9,790 nt of DNA. Source: Bacteroidales bacterium (lineage in GTDB: Bacteria; Bacteroidota; Bacteroidia; Bacteroidales; UBA4417). The notes below the pieces were generated by a model. It was not told the origin of the DNA. It saw only the letters and a list, made by a program, of their open reading frames with translations, and made no database searches. Every line of letters begins with the position of its first letter. Within the stretch, counting starts at the first letter, position 1. Shown here piece by piece: positions 1 to 6,034 of the stretch. Location: the NCBI GenBank assembly GCA_025350385.1, contig JANXXZ010000512.1:1-9790 (forward strand). The letters run 5' to 3'. Both the position numbers and the translations under genes were made by a program.

Positions 1-322
1 GTATTTTGGCGATAAGGAAAAACTGGTTTATCCTAAAGTTCCTCTCTTACTGGAAACTCCGGTTGAAGAACTGGCATCGACGTTTACTGATGGCCCTTAT
101 GAACAGAACTATAAACTGCTGATACAGGCTGTCCGTCATCAGAAGGAGAATATACCTCCTTTGGTGAATGCCTATATGAGTCTTTCTGCTACAATGCTAA
201 GTTTTGGCACCTCGCTGAATCCTCCATTTGGAGATGTGGAAGAAACCGGGATTTTGGTAACCATCGATGATATTTACGATTTCAAAAAGGACCGCCATAT
301 AAACGTTTCTAAAGTTGATTAG
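1..322 (+). CDS. Probable hemolysin-like GNAT-family acyltransferase, C-terminal end (partial)
   Basis: An open frame enters from the left edge (first whole codon at base 2) and stops with TAG at 320-322, giving about 106 residues. The visible part contains a stretch reading ENIPPLVNAYMSLS, then a small SFGT..N..FGDVEETGI block and a final ILVTIDDIYDFKKDRH segment. From memory this resembles the C-terminal part of Bacteroidota proteins annotated as GNAT N-acyltransferase or putative hemolysin (relatives of the lipid acyltransferases that N-acylate amino acids). No catalytic motif of the N-terminal acetyl-CoA fold lies inside the window, so the function is inferred only from recognition of the tail. 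It reads in the same direction as engB, with 90 bases between. It could instead be another uncharacterised acyltransferase; the reading frame itself is secure. Confidence 0.55.
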   Translation, partial: YFGDKEKLVYPKVPLLLETPVEELASTFTDGPYEQNYKLLIQAVRHQKENIPPLVNAYMSLSATMLSFGTSLNPPFGDVEETGILVTIDDIYDFKKDRHINVSKVD

Positions 323-363
323 CGGTTGTATAACTTGTATTCAATTTCTTCCGTTCCTGAAGA

Positions 364-411
364 GAGATAAATTCAGTCAGACACCAGTTAGCACATTGCA
401 CAATTTATCTC
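364..411 (+). repeat. 10-bp perfect inverted repeat abutting the engB start codon
   Basis: GAGATAAATT at 364-373 and its exact reverse complement AATTTATCTC at 402-411 are separated by 28 bases. The right arm ends one base before the ATG at 413. In the mRNA this could form a hairpin whose 3' arm covers the usual ribosome-binding zone. No T-run follows it, so it does not look like a terminator for the upstream gene. The repeat is seen directly; any control of engB translation is inference. Confidence 0.5.
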
Positions 412-412
412 C

Positions 413-1030
413 ATGCGAATAAAGAATGTGGTCTTTACGATGAGTTCCCCCAACCTCGCTGGCTGTCCGGCGGAGAAATACCCTGAATATGCTTTTGTAG
501 GCCGGTCGAATGTGGGTAAATCATCACTCATTAATATGCTGACAGGGATTCACAATCTAGCCCGAACTTCAGCTGATCCTGGCAAAACACGCCTGATTAA
601 CTATTTCCTGGTAGATGAAGAATGGTACCTGGTTGACCTTCCGGGATATGGATATGCGCGTATTTCGAAAGACAAACGAAAGGGATGGGACCAGATGGTA
701 CGGGAATATATTGAAAGCCGGAATTCACTGTTTTATACTTTTCTGTTGATTGATTCACGACATGAACCCCAGGGGAATGATCTACGATTTGTCGACTGGC
801 TGGGTGGGAAAGGCCTGCCGTTTTGCCTTGTATTTACCAAGGTTGATAAACTTTCGAAGAATAAACTCCAATTTACGATCGACGCTTTCAAGAAAGAAAT
901 GGAAAAAAAATGGGAGGAACTTCCTCCCGTTTTTATCACTTCATCGCTTTCGGGTGCCGGTAAGACTGAAATTTTGAAATTTATAGAACAATCGAACAGC
1001 GATAACGTTGCATTGATAAACCCAGCCTGA
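413..1030 (+). CDS. engB: Ribosome biogenesis GTPase EngB (YihA/YsxC)
   Basis: This is a cytoplasmic TRAFAC-class GTPase needed for late assembly of the 50S ribosomal subunit. The 205-residue protein has the normal length for the family and all G motifs: G1 GRSNVGKS at residues 30-37, the G2 region with PGKT at 56-59, G3 DLPG at 75-78 followed by the EngB hallmark YGYA, G4 TKVD at 142-145, and a G5-like TSSLSGAGK at about 176-184. The N-terminal lead (FTMSSPNL) matches the family's short extension before the G domain, which supports the ATG at 413. No Shine-Dalgarno sequence is seen, and the upstream bases form an inverted repeat ending beside the start codon. It may be cotranscribed with the acyltransferase gene upstream. 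It ends 10 bases from the convergent biotin carrier gene. No odd residues were noticed. Confidence 0.97.
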   Translation: MRIKNVVFTMSSPNLAGCPAEKYPEYAFVGRSNVGKSSLINMLTGIHNLARTSADPGKTRLINYFLVDEEWYLVDLPGYGYARISKDKRKGWDQMVREYIESRNSLFYTFLLIDSRHEPQGNDLRFVDWLGGKGLPFCLVFTKVDKLSKNKLQFTIDAFKKEMEKKWEELPPVFITSSLSGAGKTEILKFIEQSNSDNVALINPA

Positions 1031-1044
1031 TAATCCGGGATTAT
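1030..1044. terminator. Small hairpin spanning the engB / biotin-carrier gene ends
   Basis: ATAATC at 1030-1035 and GATTAT at 1039-1044 are inverted around CGG. The element starts in the engB stop codon (TGA, 1028-1030) and covers the stop codon of the convergent gene (TTA on this strand, 1041-1043). Only 10 bases separate the two genes, so any termination signal must sit here. The stem is short and AT-rich and there is no real T-run on either side, so it is at best a weak bidirectional terminator. Confidence 0.3.
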
Positions 1045-1406
1045 TTGTATTGCAGCAACAATTGGTTCTTTGAAACAAGATCGCCCGGCATAACCTTAAT
1101 ATCCTGGATAACGCCATCAAATTGGGCGAAAATCGTATTCACCATCTTCATCGCTTCAAGTTCGAGGAGCTTTTCACCGGATTTTACTCTTTTCCCTTTC
1201 TTCACAAAAACTGTCAGGATAGTTCCCGGGATAAAAGCCGTGATTTTTTTCGGATCATTCGGCTCGTATTGCTTCCGGGTCAGAAATTTTTTGTTAAGAC
1301 GTGTTTTATATTTAACATCCTCAATTATGAGCGACTGGAAAATCTCAGTATCCTTTGGCTCGGTTGCCTCATTTTCCGTTTTTGATTCCTTTGTTTTATC
1401 TTCCAT
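1041..1406 (-). CDS. Biotin carboxyl carrier protein of an acyl-CoA carboxylase/decarboxylase
   Basis: This is a small biotin-carrying subunit that shuttles CO2 between the carboxylation site and the carboxyltransferase encoded just upstream. From the ATG at 1404-1406 it has 121 residues. A charged Lys/Glu-rich N-terminal stretch (1-25) is followed by a spacer with KKFLTRKQYEPNDPKK, and then by a biotinyl domain (about 55-121) with the classic ELEAMKM sequence; Lys87 is the predicted biotinylated lysine. The FIPGTI and DGVI strands and the GD(L)V turn fit the barrel fold of the family. A TTG at 1410-1412 would add two residues, but the ATG is preferred. The gene follows mmdA on the same strand after a gap of 137 bases that holds a mini-ORF. 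The equivalent in sodium-pumping decarboxylases is MmdC, but no MmdB or OadG-like gene follows, so no symbol is given. Confidence 0.93.
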   Translation of the reverse strand: MEDKTKESKTENEATEPKDTEIFQSLIIEDVKYKTRLNKKFLTRKQYEPNDPKKITAFIPGTILTVFVKKGKRVKSGEKLLELEAMKMVNTIFAQFDGVIQDIKVMPGDLVSKNQLLLQYK

Positions 1407-1455
1407 AATCAAATTTTTTTAGGAATTAAATTAACAACTGGCGGCCATGTCAGCG

Positions 1456-1503
1456 TTAATCAGTTGAACCAGCTGAAGGGAAAATAAGGTTTTGCATCCA
1501 CAT
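1456..1503 (-). CDS. Possible 15-codon mini-ORF between mmdA and the biotin carrier gene
   Basis: On the minus strand an ATG at 1501-1503 opens a frame encoding MWMQNLIFPSAGSTD and stops at TAA (1456-1458). It is preceded after four bases by AGGAGG, continuing as AGGAGGTGA, a near-complete match to the 16S rRNA tail and the strongest ribosome-binding site noticed in the window. Nothing in the peptide suggests a function, and 15 codons arise easily by chance. It sits where sodium-pump operons of this type sometimes carry a small OadG-like membrane subunit, but this peptide is far too short and not a membrane segment. It may be a leader or coupling ORF for the biotin carrier gene, or not a gene at all. 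Confidence 0.2.
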   Translation of the reverse strand: MWMQNLIFPSAGSTD

Positions 1504-1505
1504 TT

Positions 1506-1513
1506 CACCTCCT
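1506..1513 (-). promoter_or_regulatory. Unusually strong Shine-Dalgarno sequence
   Basis: The minus strand reads AGGAGGTG here, 31 bases after the mmdA stop codon. Genes in Bacteroidota seldom use Shine-Dalgarno pairing, and no other gene in this window has such a match. It is correctly spaced for the ATG at 1501-1503 (mini-ORF), but about 100 bases from the biotin carrier start, so it cannot serve that start directly. It could also be a chance purine-rich run. Confidence 0.35.
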
Positions 1514-1543
1514 GCTGATAAGGATAAAAATTTGGTAAACCCA

Positions 1544-3091
1544 TCAGAATGGAGGAATTCCATGCTTTTTGGTTGGAGTGACAACAATTTTATCGGCGGA
1601 AATATGCAGGGCATGAATCACCATGTCACGAGTTTCGGCGGGCTCAATAACAGCGTCAATATAACCGTATGCAGCAGCTACGTATGGATTGGCAAACTTT
1701 TCCTTGTATTCTTTAACCTTAAGTTTGCGCATTTCATCAGGATTCTCGGCGTTTTTTATCTCATTCCTGAAAATGATATTTGCGGCTCCTTCAGGGCCCA
1801 TAACGGCAATTTCAGCCGTTGGCCAGGCAAAAACAAAATCAGCCCTCAGATGGCTTGAGCACATTGCGATATAGCCTCCGCCATATGCTTTGCGGGTGAT
1901 TACTGTAATTTTGGGAACGGTAGCCTCGCTGTAAGCGTAAAGTACCTTGGCACCATGACGGATAACACCGGCATGCTCCTGGTCGACTCCCGGAAGGTAA
2001 CCAGGCAGGTCAACGAGGGTAACCAACGGAATATTGAAGGCATCGCAGTAACGAATAAAGCGTGCCGCTTTGTCCGATGAATCAACATCAAGAACTCCAG
2101 CAAGCACCAGGGGTTGATTAGCTACAAACCCAACGGTATTACCGCTCATCCTCGCAAAACCAACTACGATATTCTCGGCCCAGCGATCATGAACTTCAAA
2201 AAAGTCCGAATCGTCGCTCATTGCACGGATCACATCTTTCACATCATATGGCTGACGTGAGTTAGTAGGGAATACCTTTTCAATATTGTACTGGCGGCTG
2301 CGCGGCGGCTTTTTAGGAAAGGAATCGGCTTTTTTGGTGTTATTCCAGGGAATGTAACTGCATAGTTGCTTGATCTGTTCAAAGCACTCTATTTCATTTT
2401 CGGCAAAGAAATGGGCATTCCCGGTAATTTCAGCCTGAACGCGGGCTCCACCAAGTTCTTCCATCGAAATTTCTTCTCCCAGCACCGTTTTGATAACTTC
2501 CGGGCCTGTAATAAACATCTTTGAAATCTTATCCACAACAAATACAAAGTCGGTGAGGGCCGGCGAATAAACTGCACCTCCGGCACAAGGGCCAAGAATA
2601 ACTGAAATTTGAGGGATTACACCTGAGGCTTGTGTATTGCGGAAAAAGATTTCGCCATATCCAGCAAGAGAGTTTACTCCTTCCTGGATACGTGCGCCAC
2701 CTGAATCGTTGATCCCGATAAGGGGAACTTTCAGTTTCATAGCATGATCCATAATCTTGGTTATCTTTTTGGCATGCATATAACCTAAAGATCCCCCAGC
2801 AACGGTAAAATCCTGGGCAAACACGCAAACGGCATACCCGTTTATAGTACCCGTTCCGGTAACTACTCCGTCGCCGGGAAGGTACTTTTCACTCATGTCA
2901 AAATCGCGGCCCGCATGTTCAACGAAAAGATCATATTCGTGAAACGACTTTGGATCAAGCAAGGCAATGATCCGCTCACGTGCTGTAAGTTTTCCCGTTG
3001 CTTTCTGCTTTTCAATGGCTTTTTCGCCCCCACCGCGCAAAGCTTCACGCATCCTGCGTTTGAGATCAGTTGATTTTTGGCTTAACGACAT
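1544..3091 (-). CDS. mmdA: Acyl-CoA carboxyltransferase subunit (methylmalonyl-CoA decarboxylase alpha / propionyl-CoA carboxylase beta type)
   Basis: This 515-residue protein moves CO2 between carboxybiotin and an acyl-CoA, most likely interconverting propionyl-CoA and (S)-methylmalonyl-CoA in the cytoplasm. The length is typical. It has both halves of the crotonase-like fold: the N half with GINDSGGARIQEGV (127-139) and GPCAGGAVYSPALTDF (167-182), and the C half with DLPGYLPG (361-368), ITRKAYGGGYIAM (398-410) and AWPTAEIAVMGPEGAANIIF (422-441). The KKHGIPPF end resembles the usual KHGNIPL tail. Ile408 appears to sit where actinobacterial enzymes use Asp (PccB) or Ile (AccB) in substrate choice; this alignment is from memory, so specificity is left open. 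The start ATG (3089-3091) fits the family N-terminus. A TAnnTTTG box lies 67 bases upstream. The next gene on the strand is the biotin carrier; no biotin carboxylase or membrane decarboxylase gene is visible. Confidence 0.92.
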   Translation of the reverse strand: MSLSQKSTDLKRRMREALRGGGEKAIEKQKATGKLTARERIIALLDPKSFHEYDLFVEHAGRDFDMSEKYLPGDGVVTGTGTINGYAVCVFAQDFTVAGGSLGYMHAKKITKIMDHAMKLKVPLIGINDSGGARIQEGVNSLAGYGEIFFRNTQASGVIPQISVILGPCAGGAVYSPALTDFVFVVDKISKMFITGPEVIKTVLGEEISMEELGGARVQAEITGNAHFFAENEIECFEQIKQLCSYIPWNNTKKADSFPKKPPRSRQYNIEKVFPTNSRQPYDVKDVIRAMSDDSDFFEVHDRWAENIVVGFARMSGNTVGFVANQPLVLAGVLDVDSSDKAARFIRYCDAFNIPLVTLVDLPGYLPGVDQEHAGVIRHGAKVLYAYSEATVPKITVITRKAYGGGYIAMCSSHLRADFVFAWPTAEIAVMGPEGAANIIFRNEIKNAENPDEMRKLKVKEYKEKFANPYVAAAYGYIDAVIEPAETRDMVIHALHISADKIVVTPTKKHGIPPF

Positions 3092-3120
3092 ATTTATCTG
3101 TTTTGTTAAAAATCTCTTTT

Positions 3121-3140
3121 GTCAGCCTGTAGAAGCTGAC
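3121..3140 (-). promoter_or_regulatory. Hairpin in the mmdA leader
   Basis: On the minus strand GTCAGC and GCTGAC are perfectly inverted around an eight-base loop, and T-G and T-A pairs could extend the stem to eight pairs with a CTAC loop. It lies between the predicted transcription start (about 3151) and the mmdA ATG, so it would be in the 5' untranslated RNA or act as a DNA operator just downstream of the start. No T-run directly follows it. Its role is unknown. Confidence 0.45.
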
Positions 3141-3157
3141 CTGAACCGGCTAAAATA

Positions 3158-3165
3158 CAAAGATA
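3158..3165 (-). promoter_or_regulatory. Bacteroidota -7 promoter element for mmdA
   Basis: The minus strand reads TATCTTTG, an exact match to the TAnnTTTG element recognised by the Bacteroidota primary sigma factor. No good TTTG match is found at the expected -33 position. Instead, the bases just upstream hold a tandem pair of 7-mers. Transcription would begin near 3151, leaving a leader of about 60 bases before mmdA. Confidence 0.5.
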
Positions 3166-3195
3166 ATTACTAATTACGGTATTGGTATCGGGTAC
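3164..3195. repeat. Short tandem repeats upstream of the mmdA promoter
   Basis: On the plus strand TAATTAC occurs twice in tandem (3164-3170, 3171-3177), immediately followed by GGTATT and GGTATC (3179-3184 imperfectly abutting 3184-3189) and then GGGTAC. Seen from the mmdA side, the repeats lie directly behind the -7 box, where an activator or repressor would bind. Function is inferred only from position. Confidence 0.4.
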
Positions 3196-3226
3196 ATATT
3201 ATCCGAACCTGGTGAAACAATGCCAT

Positions 3227-3259
3227 TACAAGCTCATTATTAGCTAAGTGTAGCTTGTA
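3227..3259. repeat. 8-bp inverted repeat between the histidine kinase end and the mmdA promoter
   Basis: TACAAGCT (3227-3234) and AGCTTGTA (3252-3259) are perfect inverted copies 17 bases apart. A smaller alternative pair, AGCTA/TAGCT (3242-3246, 3251-3255), is nested in it, so two mutually exclusive hairpins are possible. There is no T-run on either strand directly after it. It lies about 90 bases upstream of the mmdA -7 box and downstream of the kinase terminator, so it could be a regulatory site for mmdA or a chance structure. Confidence 0.3.
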
Positions 3260-3270
3260 TGACGCATTTT

Positions 3271-3313
3271 AAAAAAAAAGAATTTATTAACCTGCGTTGC
3301 CGTAAAGGTTAAT
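3271..3313 (-). terminator. Rho-independent terminator of the histidine kinase gene
   Basis: Reading the minus strand, ATTAACCT (3313-3306) pairs perfectly with AGGTTAAT (3293-3286), and after a short AAATTC the strand runs into nine T residues (3279-3271). The hairpin begins 10 bases after the kinase stop codon at 3323-3325. The stem is AT-rich, but the T-run is clear, and it isolates the kinase transcript from mmdA. Confidence 0.7.
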
Positions 3314-3322
3314 GTTACCCCT

Positions 3323-5365
3323 TCATTCACTCGCAACTTGTTGTTGGAACTTATCCTGCTGGTTTTTAGCCGGCGGCAGGGTGAATTTAAAGATACTCCC
3401 TTTGAGTTCTTCGCTTTCAACCCATATTCGTCCGCTGTTACGATCAACAAAGTCCTTGCAAAGTATCAGACCGATACCCGTCCCGATTTCGCCTGTAGTT
3501 CCTTTTTGCCGGAACGCCTGGTCGTACCTGAATAGTTTTTTCTGGTTCATGGCGGAAATACCGATCCCTTCATCGATAACGGAAATTTCAGGTTCTCCTT
3601 TTTTGTCAATCGCCCGGATTGTGATCAACCCTCCTTTATTTGAATACTTTATCGCGTTGCAAAGTAAATTATGGACTACTGATATAACCATGTTCTCATC
3701 AGCAAAAACGCTTAATTGCGGATCAGCTTCATTTACCATTGTGATATCCTTCAGTTTGGCTATATGGTATAATTTATCAATAGCATTCTGGCAAAGGCCG
3801 GCAATGTTAAAGTTCCTGGGTTGAAGGGAGATCATTCCGTTCTGTGATATCGACCAGTTAAGAAGCGTGTTGATTATTTCAAACAGGTTGGTAGATGAAG
3901 TGTAAATGTCGACGATGAAGCTCTTTCTTTCCTCTTCGTCCAGCGATTCATAATCAGAATTGAGAATATTGCTGATACCAATTATGGCGCTCAGAGGATT
4001 CTTGATATCATGAGCAAGAATGGAAAGAAATTTATCTTTTGAGGCGTTAAGTTTTATGAGTTCATCCTTTTGAGATTCAATGAGGTGGTTTTTAATTTCA
4101 AGCTCCCTGTTTGCCTTGTTCTTCAGACGGTTCCATGAAAAGAGATATAGAACCAATATTCCTATCACCAGCAAAAGCCCGCAAAGAAAGTAAACAATTT
4201 TGGTGCGTTGGGTAAGCTGAAGTTCTTTTTGAAGGTTTTGCCTGACGAGTTGTACCTTTTCCGACTCACGTTTCGCGATTTCGTAATGGAATTGAATTTG
4301 CGAGATTTTTTTGACGGTTTCCGCATTCAGTAAACTATCCTTGATCTCACCCGATTTTAACAGGAATTTATAGGCACTCTCATAGTTTTTCGTATGAACA
4401 TAATAATCTGACAGGAATTCATAAGCTCTGGCAATTAAATCTTTAGTTCCCATCTGCTCAGCCAGCTTTTTTGCTTTACCAAGATGAACTTTAGCCTCAG
4501 CCGGTTTTTTCATCCGCAGCATTAATTCTCCCATGTTGAGATGATAACAACAGATATCATATCTGTCATCAAGCTTTTCATAAATTGCATAGGATTTATC
4601 AAGGTAATGCATGGCCATTGCAAAGTTCTTTTGATTTTTGTAAGCCAGACCCAGGTTAATATATGAAGCAGCAAGGTAAGGAAGGTTGTCCTTTTTTGCA
4701 TAGATAACGGCTGAGGCAAGAAAACAATCGCAAGCTTGTTGATATTTCTTTTGTTTTGTGAGTACAATTCCGATATTTAGCTTACAGTTTGCTATCCCGG
4801 ATTCATCATTGATTTGTTGAAAATATTTCAAAGCATGGTAATAATACGAAAGTGACATTGGTAAATTCCCAATGCAATCATATACAATTCCGATATTCAT
4901 AAGACTTGTAGCCTGCTTTGATGAGTCTCCGATTTCACCGTAAAGTTGCTGGGCCTGCATAAGGTAACTTAGTGATTCATCGTACCATGACATTTCCATC
5001 ATGACAAGCCCGGTACTTCTGAATGCTTTTGCCGAATCGGCCTTTGAGCCTGATCTGCTGATCAGTTCAAGAAGTTTGCGGTGAGTTTCCAGGGCCTTCC
5101 TAAGTTCAGCCTTATCATAATATGCCTTGCCAAGTGCAAAAAGCGTTTGAATCCGGCCTTCGGGCTGGTTGGTGGTTCGTAAAACCTTTTGTAAACTGTC
5201 AATCTCAGTCGTTATGGTGGCAGCCATTAAATCTGAAGCCTGGACAAACATCAGGCAACAAGTCAGAAGCGATATTTGGCTTATGAGCCTCACTAAGAAC
5301 AGTCTTACAGATATTAAGGAGAAACCTGGGTAAATGAACTTCATTATAAATAAATTAATTAGCAT
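3323..5365 (-). CDS. Periplasmic-TPR sensor histidine kinase, orphan
   Basis: This 680-residue membrane sensor kinase has an N-terminal signal sequence (hydrophobic core about 20-42, possible cleavage after VQA at 41-43). A block of tetratricopeptide repeats follows (about 70-345; repeats such as LMNIGIVYDCIGN and YINLGLAYKNQKN), then a short coiled coil and one membrane segment (about 388-409). The HisKA domain carries FLSILAHDIKNPL with His452 as the phosphorylated residue. The HATPase domain has the N box NLLCNAIKY (566-574), G1 box DEGIG (598-602), F box (611-618) and G2 box GTGIGL (628-633), so the kinase looks active. No receiver or DNA-binding domain is fused and no response regulator is next to it. 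The ATG at 5344 (residue 8, MKF) is an equally good start giving a more ordinary signal peptide. The ligand is unknown. A clear terminator follows the gene; no recognisable promoter box was found before it. Confidence 0.93.
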   Translation of the reverse strand: MLINLFIMKFIYPGFSLISVRLFLVRLISQISLLTCCLMFVQASDLMAATITTEIDSLQKVLRTTNQPEGRIQTLFALGKAYYDKAELRKALETHRKLLELISRSGSKADSAKAFRSTGLVMMEMSWYDESLSYLMQAQQLYGEIGDSSKQATSLMNIGIVYDCIGNLPMSLSYYYHALKYFQQINDESGIANCKLNIGIVLTKQKKYQQACDCFLASAVIYAKKDNLPYLAASYINLGLAYKNQKNFAMAMHYLDKSYAIYEKLDDRYDICCYHLNMGELMLRMKKPAEAKVHLGKAKKLAEQMGTKDLIARAYEFLSDYYVHTKNYESAYKFLLKSGEIKDSLLNAETVKKISQIQFHYEIAKRESEKVQLVRQNLQKELQLTQRTKIVYFLCGLLLVIGILVLYLFSWNRLKNKANRELEIKNHLIESQKDELIKLNASKDKFLSILAHDIKNPLSAIIGISNILNSDYESLDEEERKSFIVDIYTSSTNLFEIINTLLNWSISQNGMISLQPRNFNIAGLCQNAIDKLYHIAKLKDITMVNEADPQLSVFADENMVISVVHNLLCNAIKYSNKGGLITIRAIDKKGEPEISVIDEGIGISAMNQKKLFRYDQAFRQKGTTGEIGTGIGLILCKDFVDRNSGRIWVESEELKGSIFKFTLPPAKNQQDKFQQQVASE

Positions 5366-5627
5366 TAATAGAGCCTGGCCGACATACCGTCCGGTAACTA
5401 TTTCAGGGTTTTATATTCCATTATCATCTCTGCTTGCGATTTGTTGAAGTATTAATAATTTTGTAGTTTGGATGACTTTTCCGGTAATTGTTTGTTTCTG
5501 ATTAATGATTTACGGCTTTCAGTTGATAGTCGTTTTTGATGATTTTAGTTACGATAGGTAAAGAAAGATAGTAATATCAATAGACGGCTGACAACTCAGG
5601 CCTGTAAAGATAATAAAGTTATGACAT
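5366..5627. other. Divergent control region between the histidine kinase and the mmcQ-like gene
   Basis: No gene is supported here; the short ATG frames at 5472 and 5506 run only 9 and 18 codons. Toward the right gene there is a TAATTTTG promoter box (5456-5463). Near the kinase start lies a palindrome TACCG-TC-CGGTA (5385-5396). The 8-mer TCCGGTAA occurs in it (5390-5397) and again at 5480-5487. A small palindrome CAGGCCTG is at 5597-5604. No TAnnTTTG box facing the kinase was found. Confidence 0.5.
5434..5463 (+). promoter_or_regulatory. Candidate promoter for the mmcQ-like gene
   Basis: TAATTTTG at 5456-5463 matches the TAnnTTTG consensus exactly, and a partial -33 element (TTG at 5434-5436) lies 19 bases upstream, close to the usual spacing. 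Transcription would start near 5470, leaving a long leader of about 155 bases before the ATG at 5628. AT-rich matches of this kind do occur by chance. Confidence 0.35.
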
Positions 5628-5987
5628 ATGGATATAGTATCTCTGCGTGAATATTGTTTGTCAAAAACCGGTGTAACGGAAAGTTTTCCTTTTGATGAGA
5701 ACACACTCGTTTTTAAAGTTGCAGGGAAAATGTTTCTGCTTACTGACTTAATAGACGATTTCAGCATGAATGTAAAATGTGATCCCGAGAAAGCATTAGA
5801 ATTGCGGGAACACTTTCCAAGTGTGTTGCCTGGTTATCATATGAATAAAAAAAGCTGGAATACAGTAATGATCGATGGATCAATTACAGATGAACTGTTG
5901 CTTGACTGGATTGATGATTCGTACCGCCTGGTGGTTGAGGGTTTATCAGTGAAAATTCGTGCCAGTCTTACCTGCCGGGATCAATAA
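5628..5987 (+). CDS. MmcQ/YjbR family protein (CyaY-like fold)
   Basis: This 119-residue cytoplasmic protein belongs to the DUF419/MmcQ-YjbR family, whose members have a frataxin (CyaY)-like fold and are often labelled DNA-binding, though their biochemical role is poorly established. Recognisable family features are the start MDIVSLREYCLSKTGVTESFPF, the VFKVAGKMFLL strand, CDPEKALELRE (about 51-61), then PGYHMNKKSWNTV (about 68-80) and the closing LLLDWIDDSYRLVVEGL helix. The length is normal for the family and the ATG at 5628 gives the expected N-terminus. The gene stands alone, divergent from the histidine kinase and convergent with the thioredoxin gene 47 bases away. No functional link with either neighbour is evident. 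Confidence 0.93.
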   Translation: MDIVSLREYCLSKTGVTESFPFDENTLVFKVAGKMFLLTDLIDDFSMNVKCDPEKALELREHFPSVLPGYHMNKKSWNTVMIDGSITDELLLDWIDDSYRLVVEGLSVKIRASLTCRDQ

Positions 5988-5989
5988 GC

Positions 5990-6033
5990 AATAGAGACGA
6001 CATTAATAAATTTCGAAAATCTCTGTTTCTATT
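5990..6033. repeat. Imperfect inverted repeat in the convergent mmcQ/thioredoxin gap
   Basis: AATAGAGAC (5990-5998) can pair with GTTTCTATT (6025-6033) over nine positions with one G-U pair, around a 26-base AT-rich loop. The structure almost exactly fills the space between the two stop codons. It lacks a T-run on either strand and is a weak candidate for a shared transcription end. Confidence 0.2.
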
Positions 6034-6034
6034 T

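Noticed and set aside
331..337. TAACTTG as a -7 promoter box for engB
   Set aside because: It lacks one base of the TAnnTTTG consensus and has no -33 partner at proper spacing.
1532..1858. Plus-strand open frame of 108 codons
   Set aside because: It lies wholly antisense over the C-terminal part of mmdA, whose motifs are unmistakable; no recognisable protein features.
3312..3824. Plus-strand open frame of 170 codons
   Set aside because: It is antisense to the ATPase domain of the histidine kinase and reads as low-information Ser/Leu/Cys-rich sequence typical of a shadow frame.
5549..5767. Minus-strand frame of 72 codons overlapping the mmcQ start
   Set aside because: It overlaps the conserved MmcQ/YjbR N-terminus on the other strand and shows no family features.
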